From contig WRAA01000058.1 in the NCBI GenBank assembly GCA_009780445.1, forward strand, positions 1 through 9,592: a stretch of 9,592 bases of DNA, written 5' to 3'. Origin of the DNA: Defluviitaleaceae bacterium (GTDB lineage Bacteria > Bacillota > Clostridia > Lachnospirales > WRAA01). A program made the position numbers and the translations under genes. The notes beneath the pieces are model-generated. The model was not told the origin of the DNA and did not search any database. It saw nothing but the letters and a program-made list of their open reading frames with translations. Shown piece by piece: positions 1 through 6,325 of the stretch (positions within the stretch are counted from its first letter, which is position 1; each line of letters begins with the position of its first letter).

Positions 1-750
1 TTCCTGTTGCCCCTTCTGCCAACCCTCCTGCTGCGCCGCTTCCTTTGCTATTTCGATATCCCACTCCAGCATCTGCCGGGATTCATACAGCATCCGCGTC
101 CGTTCATCTTGCGACAGTTCTGCAAGGCGAACGACCGCCTTGTTAATCACGGGGTTCTTCTCGGCAACCATGTCAAATTCCTCCCTGCTCTCGGAGTTCA
201 AGAACGTCAGCCACTGCCACAGAGGCGTACCGTCTCCGGCTTTTGGCAGCTTGCTTAGCTCCAGCGTGTTAATTTCCAGTATGTCTGTGAACAAGCCGCC
301 TGATTCATCGGCCAGGTGGTATCGGTTGTGATACTCAGGCTTGTTCGGCTTTAGCGTATAGTCTGTGATGATTATACTTATGGCTCGTTGGATTTTCGAA
401 TAATTATTGCCGGAGCCTACCTGCTCCGCAATCATCTTCGACAGATACAGCACGACACGCTCTTCAAGGTTAGACTTCGGCTTGATCTGGATCTCGATGT
501 CGATAACCTTCTTGGAGCCTGTTCGAACCTTTACGTCCAGTATACCCAGTTTATCCCCTTCATACCGGCGCAGCAAGTGAGGATCCACGATGGTCACGTC
601 CTCGTAGTCACTCTCCGGGATATCCAGCACGGCCTTCAGAAAATCGGTAAGTATGTCTATGCTCTTATCGTCGCCGAACAACAGCTTGAAGATTATGTCG
701 CTCTTCGGCGACAGAAATTCCTTTTTCGCAGTAACACCTTTGTCAGCCAT
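1..750 (-). CDS. Rpn family recombination-promoting nuclease / PD-(D/E)XK nuclease family transposase, partial
   Basis: This gene runs off the left edge; 250 codons from ATG at 750 are open with no stop. The N-terminus has the family hallmark of a phosphorylated-looking FLSPKSDIIFKLLFGD block (residues 12-27). The nuclease core follows, with Asp72 in LGILDVKV and a strand reading VIDIEIQIK (residues 83-90) that supplies the D-x-E-x-Q part of the PD-(D/E)XK site. The family normally has this ExQ form rather than ExK. The visible end (about residues 236-250) is a Gln/Gly/Glu-rich helix of the kind that precedes the variable tail in these proteins. Known relatives (E. coli RpnA-E) are DNA endonucleases that promote RecA-independent recombination; they were first annotated as transposases and are often multicopy. 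The start is supported by an AGGGCGG sequence five bases upstream and by a promoter at 777-785. The exact role in this organism is unknown, and the C-terminus is not visible. Confidence 0.88.
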   Translation of the reverse strand, partial: MADKGVTAKKEFLSPKSDIIFKLLFGDDKSIDILTDFLKAVLDIPESDYEDVTIVDPHLLRRYEGDKLGILDVKVRTGSKKVIDIEIQIKPKSNLEERVVLYLSKMIAEQVGSGNNYSKIQRAISIIITDYTLKPNKPEYHNRYHLADESGGLFTDILEINTLELSKLPKAGDGTPLWQWLTFLNSESREEFDMVAEKNPVINKAVVRLAELSQDERTRMLYESRQMLEWDIEIAKEAAQQEGWQKGQQE

Positions 751-776
751 ATAATCCGCCCTGCCGTTTTGATGTC

Positions 777-785
777 ATTATACCA
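777..785 (-). promoter_or_regulatory. Extended -10 promoter of the Rpn nuclease gene
   Basis: Read on the minus strand this is TGGTATAAT, a perfect TGn extension plus perfect TATAAT box. No good -35 box lies 16-18 bases upstream, which is usual for extended -10 promoters. The expected start of transcription is near 770, giving a leader of about 20 bases before the ATG at 750. It lies between the stop of mutS2 and the nuclease start, so the nuclease can be expressed independently. Confidence 0.65.
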
Positions 786-825
786 TAATGTTCAAGCGGA
801 TTGCTACACAAATTTTTGGCCGCTG

Positions 826-3222
826 TTACTTCTTGAATTCGACGATGGTCACGCCGGCGTCGCCTTCCCCTTGGCCGCCGAGGCGGTAGCTCTTGACAAG
901 CGGGTGGTTGCGCAGGTGGTTGTGGATGGCGTTGCGCAGTGCGCCGGTGCCCTTGCCGTGTATGAGGCGCGCTTGGGAGAGTCCGCTTAGGTAGGTGTCG
1001 TCCATGAACTTGTCGGCCTTTTCCACGGCTTCGGCGGCAAGACAGCCAAGGAGGTTGATCTCGTGCGACACGCTCATACTCTTGGACTGCTTTGCGGGCG
1101 CGGCGAAGGCCGGTGTGTGCTTGTGCTGTACGGAAGTCTCTTCGTTCAGCGAAAGATTGGTCAGGTGAACCTTGATCTTCATGATACCGGCGGAGACGAG
1201 GACCTCGCCGTGCTGATCCGGCGGCTCGGACACTATGCCGTTCTGCGAAAGCGTGTGAATGAACACGCTGTCGCCCTTGCGCAGGGTCGTTGGCGGCTCC
1301 TTGGGCTTGGCGGGCGCGCCGGCGGCCTGCTCCTGCCGGATGCTGTCGTGGCGGCGCAGGAGGTCGCCTACCTTTTGCCGCGCCGCGTCGCTCTCGTGGG
1401 GGTTCTGCGGTGTTGCGCGGCTCAGGCTCTTGCGAAGCTCCTTCATTAGCGCGTCGGCCTCGTCCTTTGCGTCGGCCACTACGCGGCGGGCTTCCTCCCT
1501 CGCGGCTTGCAGCTGCTTTTCGCGGGAGGCCGCAAGCTTGGCCTTCTGGCTCTCCACGTCCTCCCGCAGACGCTGAGCCTCCAGACGGTATTGCTCGGCG
1601 CGTTCCTTCTCGATCTCCATGGACTTGCGGCTGATCTCAAGGTCTGTCAGCACGTCCTCAAACTTGATGTTGGTGCTGCTGATGCGCTCCCTGGCGGCCT
1701 CGATTATCTCGGCCGGCAAACCCAGCTTCGACGATATCGCGAAGGCGTTGCTCTTGCCCGGTATGCCGATCAGCAGCTTGTAGGTCGGGCGCAGTGTCTC
1801 CACGTCAAATTCACAGGAGGCGTTTTGCACGCCGCCTTCCTTCAGCGCAAAGACCTTCAGCTCGCTGTAGTGCGTAGTAACCGCCGTGCGTATGCCGCGG
1901 CGCGTTAGCTTGTCGATAATGGCGATGGCCAGGGCCGCGCCCTCCGTGGGGTCGGTGCCGGCTCCCAGTTCGTCCAGCAGCACCAGCGAATTGTCGCTGA
2001 TGTCCTCCAGAATCTTCACGATATTGCTCATGTGCGACGAAAACGTGCTAAGGTTCTGCTCGATGCTCTGCTCGTCGCCGATATCGGCGAAAACATTGTC
2101 GAACAGCGCAAGGGAGGAGTTGTCGAAGGCCGGTATGTGCAGCCCCGCCTGACCCATCAGCGTGAACAGCCCCAGAGTTTTCAGCGCGACGGTCTTACCG
2201 CCGGTGTTGGGGCCGGTTATCAGCAATGTGGTGAAGTCCTTGCCGATGTAAATATCGGTGGGCACTACCTTGTCCGCCGGGAGCAGCGGGTGCCGCCCCT
2301 TCTTGATGTCCACCTCGCCGCGGGTGTTGAACTGCGGCTCGCTGGCACGCATTTGCAGGGACAGCTCCCCCTTGGCGAAGATAAAGTCCAGCCTTGTCAG
2401 CGCGTCCAGATTCGCCGCCAGCACGTCCGCCTTAGCCGCAACCAAGGCCGAAAGCTCCCGCAAGATATTGTGTATCTCGATCTTTTCGTCGGCCAGCAGC
2501 TCCTTGATCTTGTTGTTCATCTGCACGACCCCTGCCGGCTCGATAAACAGCGTGGAACCGCTGGAGGACTGGTCGTGGATCATTCCCGGGAAGTTGCCGC
2601 GGTGCTCCTGCTTTATCGGCACCACATAGCGGTCGTTGCGTATGGTTATCACGTTGTCCTGCAACATGCTCTTGTAGTCGCCGGAGTGGATGATCTTGTT
2701 CAGGCTCTCGCGGATCTTGTCTCCGGCCGACTTTATCTGCCGCCGAATGGCCGCCAGCCGGGAACTCGCGCCGTCGTTCACAAGATTCGGCGGCGACACA
2801 CAGCGGCCGATCTCGCTCTCCAGATCCCCCGCAGGCACCAGCAGGCCAAACAGATCCGCCACAATGGGGAACTGCTCCCCGTCTGTCTGCCGTGCGCCCT
2901 CCTTGAAGTAGGACTGCGCCTTGCGCGTGACATAGGCGAAGTCGGCCACGGCCACCAATTCCTCCACCGAAAGCACGCCGCCCAGCCGCGCCCGCGTCAG
3001 GCTGTCTGAAATATCCCTGATGCCGCCAAGCGGCAGGGATCCGCGCTTGACAATAATGGCCGACGACTCGGTGGTGGCCTGCAGAGCGCGTGTAACAACA
3101 TGTATGTCCGTCTCCGGCGACAGCTCCAGCGCGAGCCTCTTGCCCGCCTGCGACACCGCCCGGTCCGCCAGCATCTGTACAATCTTGGGGAATTCCAGCG
3201 TCTTTTGCGATTTTGTGTTCAT
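826..3222 (-). CDS. mutS2: MutS2 (RqcU-type) ATPase with C-terminal Smr domain
   Basis: The product is 798 residues, the usual MutS2 length. Order of parts: the N-terminal core and clamp region typical of MutS2, which lacks the MutS mismatch-recognition domain; an SSGSTLFIEP block (220-229); Walker A GPNTGGKT (337-344); Walker B with LLDELGAGTDP (about 415-425, Asp417/Glu418); a TTHY switch (449-452); a charged coiled coil (about 520-600); a small KOW-like beta domain (about 648-690); and a Smr domain (720-798) with HGKGTG at 755-760. Family members split or recognise collided ribosomes (B. subtilis RqcU) and in some species suppress recombination. The start at 3222 is preferred over an in-frame upstream codon at 3294 because GGAG lies seven bases before it (3230-3233) and because the longer form would cover the promoter. 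In the Smr domain the canonical LDLRG reads INLLG (722-726). It is separately transcribed from its own promoter; no clear terminator follows. Confidence 0.97.
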   Translation of the reverse strand: MNTKSQKTLEFPKIVQMLADRAVSQAGKRLALELSPETDIHVVTRALQATTESSAIIVKRGSLPLGGIRDISDSLTRARLGGVLSVEELVAVADFAYVTRKAQSYFKEGARQTDGEQFPIVADLFGLLVPAGDLESEIGRCVSPPNLVNDGASSRLAAIRRQIKSAGDKIRESLNKIIHSGDYKSMLQDNVITIRNDRYVVPIKQEHRGNFPGMIHDQSSSGSTLFIEPAGVVQMNNKIKELLADEKIEIHNILRELSALVAAKADVLAANLDALTRLDFIFAKGELSLQMRASEPQFNTRGEVDIKKGRHPLLPADKVVPTDIYIGKDFTTLLITGPNTGGKTVALKTLGLFTLMGQAGLHIPAFDNSSLALFDNVFADIGDEQSIEQNLSTFSSHMSNIVKILEDISDNSLVLLDELGAGTDPTEGAALAIAIIDKLTRRGIRTAVTTHYSELKVFALKEGGVQNASCEFDVETLRPTYKLLIGIPGKSNAFAISSKLGLPAEIIEAARERISSTNIKFEDVLTDLEISRKSMEIEKERAEQYRLEAQRLREDVESQKAKLAASREKQLQAAREEARRVVADAKDEADALMKELRKSLSRATPQNPHESDAARQKVGDLLRRHDSIRQEQAAGAPAKPKEPPTTLRKGDSVFIHTLSQNGIVSEPPDQHGEVLVSAGIMKIKVHLTNLSLNEETSVQHKHTPAFAAPAKQSKSMSVSHEINLLGCLAAEAVEKADKFMDDTYLSGLSQARLIHGKGTGALRNAIHNHLRNHPLVKSYRLGGQGEGDAGVTIVEFKK

Positions 3223-3260
3223 AAGGTGTCTCCAATACATATGAATTTGCTGTATCGCAA

Positions 3261-3289
3261 AGTATAGCACAGATCCGCCGGGATTCCAA
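3261..3289 (-). promoter_or_regulatory. mutS2 promoter
   Basis: On the minus strand the -35 box is TTGGAA (3284-3289, four of six matches), the spacer is 17 bases, and the -10 box is TATACT (3261-3266, five of six) with a TGC extension directly upstream. The predicted transcript start is near 3254, giving a leader of about 32 bases. The -35 box begins two bases after the T-tract of the upstream terminator, so the two signals are packed end to end. Confidence 0.75.
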
Positions 3290-3290
3290 C

Positions 3291-3332
3291 ACAAAAATAA
3301 CCCGGGCTACGCGGGATGCGCAGTTCCGGGCT
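3291..3332 (-). terminator. Rho-independent terminator of the lipoprotein transcript
   Basis: Reading the minus strand, AGCCCGG (3332-3326) pairs with CCGGGTT (3305-3299, one G-U). Nested inside, CTGCGC (3323-3318) pairs with GCGTAG (3312-3307, one G-U) around the loop ATCCC. The stem is followed at once by TTATTTTTGT (3300-3291). It begins eight bases after the stop of the lipoprotein gene and separates that transcript, with or without read-through from cdaR, from mutS2. Confidence 0.82.
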
Positions 3333-3339
3333 GTAATAT

Positions 3340-3981
3340 TTAGGACATTGTGAACAGGCTGTCGTCCATGTCCGCGTCCAGCTCAAATTCCTTGAAGTTT
3401 ACGATCACACGCTCCGCGCCGTCTCTGTCGTAGATGACAAGGCGCACGGGGTTCAGCGTTTGGTTGTCTACCCAGAGGCGTTCGCTGGCCATGTAGGGGT
3501 GGTTGCCCGGCACGACGGTTTCAAGCACGGTAAAGTTACCCTGGCCGAAGCTCCCCACGGACACCGACACGTCATCCGAAGCAAGGTAGTTGCTGATGAA
3601 TGATGTCAGGAAGATCTCGCTGCGCTCCGGATTCTCCCGCGCGCTCACGGCCACCCTGCCCGACACCCGCGGGTTAAACTGGCTGATGGTTGTGCCGTCG
3701 AACACCGTCACGCTGCCCGCCACGTTCTCCGGCGCCGTGACCTCGATGCGGTAACGGCCGTCACGCCTGGCGTGTTTTAGCGTGTCGAAGGTGTTGCTAC
3801 CCCTGTTGGATATGTATTCCACAGTCGCCACGGCGCGGTATGTTTGCAGATTCACCAGCATCTCGTGGATGCGCTCGTAGGAACTGCGGCTGTCCTCCTG
3901 CGCCGGCCCGCTTATGGCCGCACAGCCCGCAGCAACGGCAACCAACAAACTCAGCGCGAACACCAGCTTTAACTTCTTCAT
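3340..3981 (-). CDS. LolA-fold lipoprotein, GerS-like (putative germination lipoprotein)
   Basis: The product is a 213-residue secreted lipoprotein. The signal peptide has a basic start (MKKLK), a hydrophobic core, and a lipobox ending AVAAGC, with Cys20 as the lipidated residue; Ala at -3 is slightly off consensus. The mature part is rich in alternating beta strands, as in the LolA/LppX fold: an early helix with YERIHEMLVNLQTYRA, then strands containing TVEYIS, YRIEVTAPENVAG and TVFDGTTISQFNP, and a late LWVDNQTLNPVRLVIYD block. In Gram-positive Clostridia this fold includes GerS, which partners the amidase CwlD in spore cortex modification; that assignment here rests on fold, lipobox, size and a candidate sigma-E promoter. 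The start at 3981 has GGAGG six bases upstream (3988-3992); a codon at 3996 would place the SD inside the gene. An alternative is a generic outer-surface lipoprotein of the same fold. Confidence 0.8.
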   Translation of the reverse strand: MKKLKLVFALSLLVAVAAGCAAISGPAQEDSRSSYERIHEMLVNLQTYRAVATVEYISNRGSNTFDTLKHARRDGRYRIEVTAPENVAGSVTVFDGTTISQFNPRVSGRVAVSARENPERSEIFLTSFISNYLASDDVSVSVGSFGQGNFTVLETVVPGNHPYMASERLWVDNQTLNPVRLVIYDRDGAERVIVNFKEFELDADMDDSLFTMS

Positions 3982-3985
3982 AATT

Positions 3986-3992
3986 CCCCTCC
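3986..3992 (-). promoter_or_regulatory. Ribosome binding site deciding the lipoprotein start
   Basis: GGAGGGG on the minus strand lies four bases before ATG 3981 (six if GGAGG alone is counted). It rules out the longer reading from ATG 3996, whose first codons would contain this site. Confidence 0.75.
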
Positions 3993-4008
3993 ACATATAT
4001 CATGGTTC

Positions 4009-4038
4009 AGTATATGCGGTTGTACCCCGGGATTATGA
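4009..4038 (-). promoter_or_regulatory. Candidate sigma-E (mother-cell sporulation) type promoter of the lipoprotein
   Basis: On the minus strand TCATAAT (4038-4032) is followed after 15 bases by CATATACT (4016-4009). The B. subtilis sigma-E consensus is KMATATT, 14-15 bases, CATACAHT, so these match at six of seven and seven of eight positions with correct spacing. The predicted transcript start is near 4002, giving a leader of about 20 bases carrying the ribosome binding site. A vegetative reading (TATACT at 4009-4014) would have CATAAT as its -35 box, which is poor. Confidence 0.5.
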
Positions 4039-4058
4039 ACTTGCTCCGGCAGAACTTA

Positions 4059-5411
4059 CTATTCATCAGGGCTTTCTGTATCCTCTTCGGCCGGCGGAGC
4101 GTCGGCGGTTATGCCTATGCGTATTTCGCCGGCAAGGATCACCCCTTCGGGAACGTCCACCGTTACGGCCACGCTGCCGGCGGCGATGTCCGCGTTTGTG
4201 ACCACCGCGCGTAGCGTTATGTCGGACGCGGTGAGGGCTTCGGCCACAGGGCGGGCGGCCAAGAGCCTTACGGTAACTTCTTCGTCCTCGAAGCGCAGGC
4301 CGGCCGAATCCGCTTCGGGCGCGTCGTCCTCCTCGCCATCGTGGCCGGTATCTGCTGTTAGGGCGATCTCGTTTGCGCCGAAGGTGAATTCCCGCGTGAC
4401 GATAGGCTCGATGGTGATGTGTGTTACGGTCTCGTGCGGCGTGAGGTTCCTGATGTGCAGGGCGGTGTCCATGAGGTGTTCGCGCATGTCGTTCACGATG
4501 TAGAAGCTTTCGTTCCGCCCTGAGATGTCCGCCGCGTGCAGGGCGATGCCCAGTTGCTGCATTGCGCGAAGGGTCGTTTCGTCTCCCACGACTTCCACGG
4601 ACAACGGGCTTACCTGTACGCCGCTGAATACGTAACCCTCCGCGGGGCTGCCAAGGATAGCGGGAGGGCGCACCGTGACCGCGCCGTAGCTGGAAACGGC
4701 CACCTGCACCAGCACAGAGGGTATGCTAAGCTGCACCCTGTCGGTGATATCCTCACCCAGGACGTCCACCACAGAAACTTCGGAGAACCGCGCGGTGCCT
4801 GTGTAGATGTCTGTGAGGTCAATGATTGTATAGAGATGGTCTATCGTATCAATGACGGTTTCCGGCCCGCTCACCTGTAAACTTGCCGGGTTGACGATTG
4901 GCTGGTGGTGGATAATGCCGGGGGTGACATCACCGTCGCGCAGGACCTGCACGCCGAAGGGGCGCGTGGCGTATCTGTCCAGCACGATGGCCACGGTTTC
5001 GGGAGGGCTCATTACGGTGTAACGCGCATCCTGTATAAACGGCGGGAACTGGTAGCGCACGGTGATGTTCATTGGTTCGTCGATATCCATGGTGTGGGAG
5101 ATGTCGATGGGGGCGAGGTCTACATATGCCGTGAACAGAGCCATGGACTGCCGCAGAGCCTCGATATCGCTGCGCGCCGCCCGGACCGTGATGCCCATGT
5201 TGCGCCCCACAAGCTCGTCCATGTTCATGAGTACCAGGTTGTTGGCCGTGAGGGCCTGGGCGTTGCGCACAGAAAGCTGCACCTGGAAGAATTCGGTGCT
5301 AACCGGGTTCAGCGACGATATCACCGTGAACCACAGCACCGAAGCCACGGCGAGGGAGATCAGCTTCCATTCGATATTCTTGATCAGCAGTGTTTTAAAG
5401 GTGGTCAGCAT
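4059..5411 (-). CDS. cdaR: CdaR, YbbR-domain regulator of diadenylate cyclase
   Basis: The product has 450 residues: a short cytoplasmic start, one membrane anchor (about residues 15-34, with the typical NIEWKLISL...VLWF pattern), then a long extracytoplasmic part made of about four YbbR repeats (roughly 45-130, 140-222, 228-310 and 320-435). Repeats are recognisable by recurring stretches such as VTVRPPAILGSPAEGYVFSG and LSVEVVGDETTL. The extreme C-terminus is acidic (PPAEEDTESPDE). CdaR binds the membrane cyclase CdaA and modulates c-di-AMP output; it is usually adjacent to cdaA. Here its ATG lies five bases after the cdaA stop, so translation is probably coupled; a separate ribosome binding site is weak (GAGAG, within the end of cdaA). 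No glmM follows. Confidence 0.95.
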   Translation of the reverse strand: MLTTFKTLLIKNIEWKLISLAVASVLWFTVISSLNPVSTEFFQVQLSVRNAQALTANNLVLMNMDELVGRNMGITVRAARSDIEALRQSMALFTAYVDLAPIDISHTMDIDEPMNITVRYQFPPFIQDARYTVMSPPETVAIVLDRYATRPFGVQVLRDGDVTPGIIHHQPIVNPASLQVSGPETVIDTIDHLYTIIDLTDIYTGTARFSEVSVVDVLGEDITDRVQLSIPSVLVQVAVSSYGAVTVRPPAILGSPAEGYVFSGVQVSPLSVEVVGDETTLRAMQQLGIALHAADISGRNESFYIVNDMREHLMDTALHIRNLTPHETVTHITIEPIVTREFTFGANEIALTADTGHDGEEDDAPEADSAGLRFEDEEVTVRLLAARPVAEALTASDITLRAVVTNADIAAGSVAVTVDVPEGVILAGEIRIGITADAPPAEEDTESPDE

Positions 5412-5416
5412 GGCTC

Positions 5417-6307
5417 TTACTCTCTTTCGTCAGACTTCAATCTGTTGCGGATGCGGTTACGGATAGCTTGGAGGTTGACCTTGCCGCCTTCCTGGCCGGG
5501 TTCGCCCTGCTGTGTGGCGGGCAGGATCATGCGCTTGATGCTCTTCTCGTTCAGCTTGCGGTGGATCTTCGCGCCGTGGGCGATGGAGACGTTGCCCGTC
5601 TCTTCGGAGACTATGAGGGCGAAGGCGTCGGACACTTCTGTCGCGCCTATGGCGGCGCGGTGGCGTGTGCCCAGCTTCGAGCCTACGTTCTCCGAGGCCA
5701 GCGGCAGTATGCACGACGCGGCGGAGATCCTGTCTCCGCGGATGATGACTGCGCCGTCGTGCAGGGGCGCGCCGTAGCTGAATATGTTCATCAGAAGCTG
5801 GCGCGAGACCTTTGCGTCCACGGACACTCCCGTGTCCTCCAGGTCCCCCAGCGGTATTCTCTGTTCGATAAGGATCAGCGCGCCCGTGCGGGACTTCGAC
5901 ATCTCCATGGCCGCGTCGATAATCTCGTCCAGCGCGGCCTCTGAAAGCTGGCCGCCGCTGCTCTGCGTCAGAGTTTCGAAGAAGCTTCCGCGCCCCAGCC
6001 GCTCCAAAGCCTTGCGAAGCTCCGGCTGGAAGATCACCACCAGGGCGATCAAACCGACGTTGAAGGTATTAGCGATGATCCAGTTGACGGTGGTGAGGTT
6101 GAGGAAGTAGGCCAGCAGGCTCACGCCCAGCAGCACCAGGAAGCCTTTCAGCAAGGACCACGCGCGCGTCTCCTTGATCCATATCAATATGAAGTATATC
6201 ACGACGGCGACGATTATAATGTCGAGCAAGTCATTCGCGCCCACCGCCGTAACGGAGCGGAACGAAATGTCTATGCCCGACAACGCGCCTCGAACACTGT
6301 TTATCAT
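5417..6307 (-). CDS. cdaA: CdaA, membrane diadenylate cyclase (DisA_N/DAC domain)
   Basis: The product has 296 residues. Three membrane helices (about 27-45, 52-69 and 75-93) are followed by the family's FQPELRKALERLGR stretch (93-106) and a coiled connection to the DAC domain (about 120-265). The catalytic motifs are intact: DGA within APLHDGAVII (Asp184-Ala186) and RHR within GTRHRAAIG (Arg215-Arg217). The enzyme condenses two ATP into cyclic di-AMP, which controls potassium and osmolyte transport and wall homeostasis in Bacillota. The C-terminal 30 residues are polar and basic and probably flexible. I chose ATG 6307 because AAGGTG lies five to six bases before it; ATG 6322 would add five residues and has no comparable site. 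It sits 18 bases after the polytopic membrane protein gene and five bases before cdaR. Confidence 0.97.
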   Translation of the reverse strand: MINSVRGALSGIDISFRSVTAVGANDLLDIIIVAVVIYFILIWIKETRAWSLLKGFLVLLGVSLLAYFLNLTTVNWIIANTFNVGLIALVVIFQPELRKALERLGRGSFFETLTQSSGGQLSEAALDEIIDAAMEMSKSRTGALILIEQRIPLGDLEDTGVSVDAKVSRQLLMNIFSYGAPLHDGAVIIRGDRISAASCILPLASENVGSKLGTRHRAAIGATEVSDAFALIVSEETGNVSIAHGAKIHRKLNEKSIKRMILPATQQGEPGQEGGKVNLQAIRNRIRNRLKSDERE

Positions 6308-6325
6308 GTCATCACCTTGCAAAGT

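Noticed and set aside
795..824. AGCGG/CCGCT inverted repeat just after the mutS2 stop, as a terminator
   Set aside because: Only five base pairs with a 20-base loop and no T-tract after it; too weak to call.
388..990. A 200-codon plus-strand open frame spanning the Rpn gene and the mutS2 end
   Set aside because: It crosses two minus-strand genes and the promoter between them; no domain is recognisable.
2032..3009. A 325-codon open frame on the plus strand opposite mutS2
   Set aside because: It is the antisense shadow of a well-supported MutS2 gene with all its motifs; the peptide is rich in His, Arg and Val with no recognisable fold, and no ribosome binding site or promoter was seen.
4009..4037. 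A vegetative sigma-A reading of the lipoprotein promoter (TATACT)
   Set aside because: The -35 box would be CATAAT with no TGn extension, a poor match compared with the sigma-E-like reading; not excluded, but second choice.
4905..5777. A 290-codon plus-strand open frame across the cdaR/cdaA junction
   Set aside because: It is antisense to two clear genes, and its composition is typical of reverse-frame translation in GC-rich DNA.
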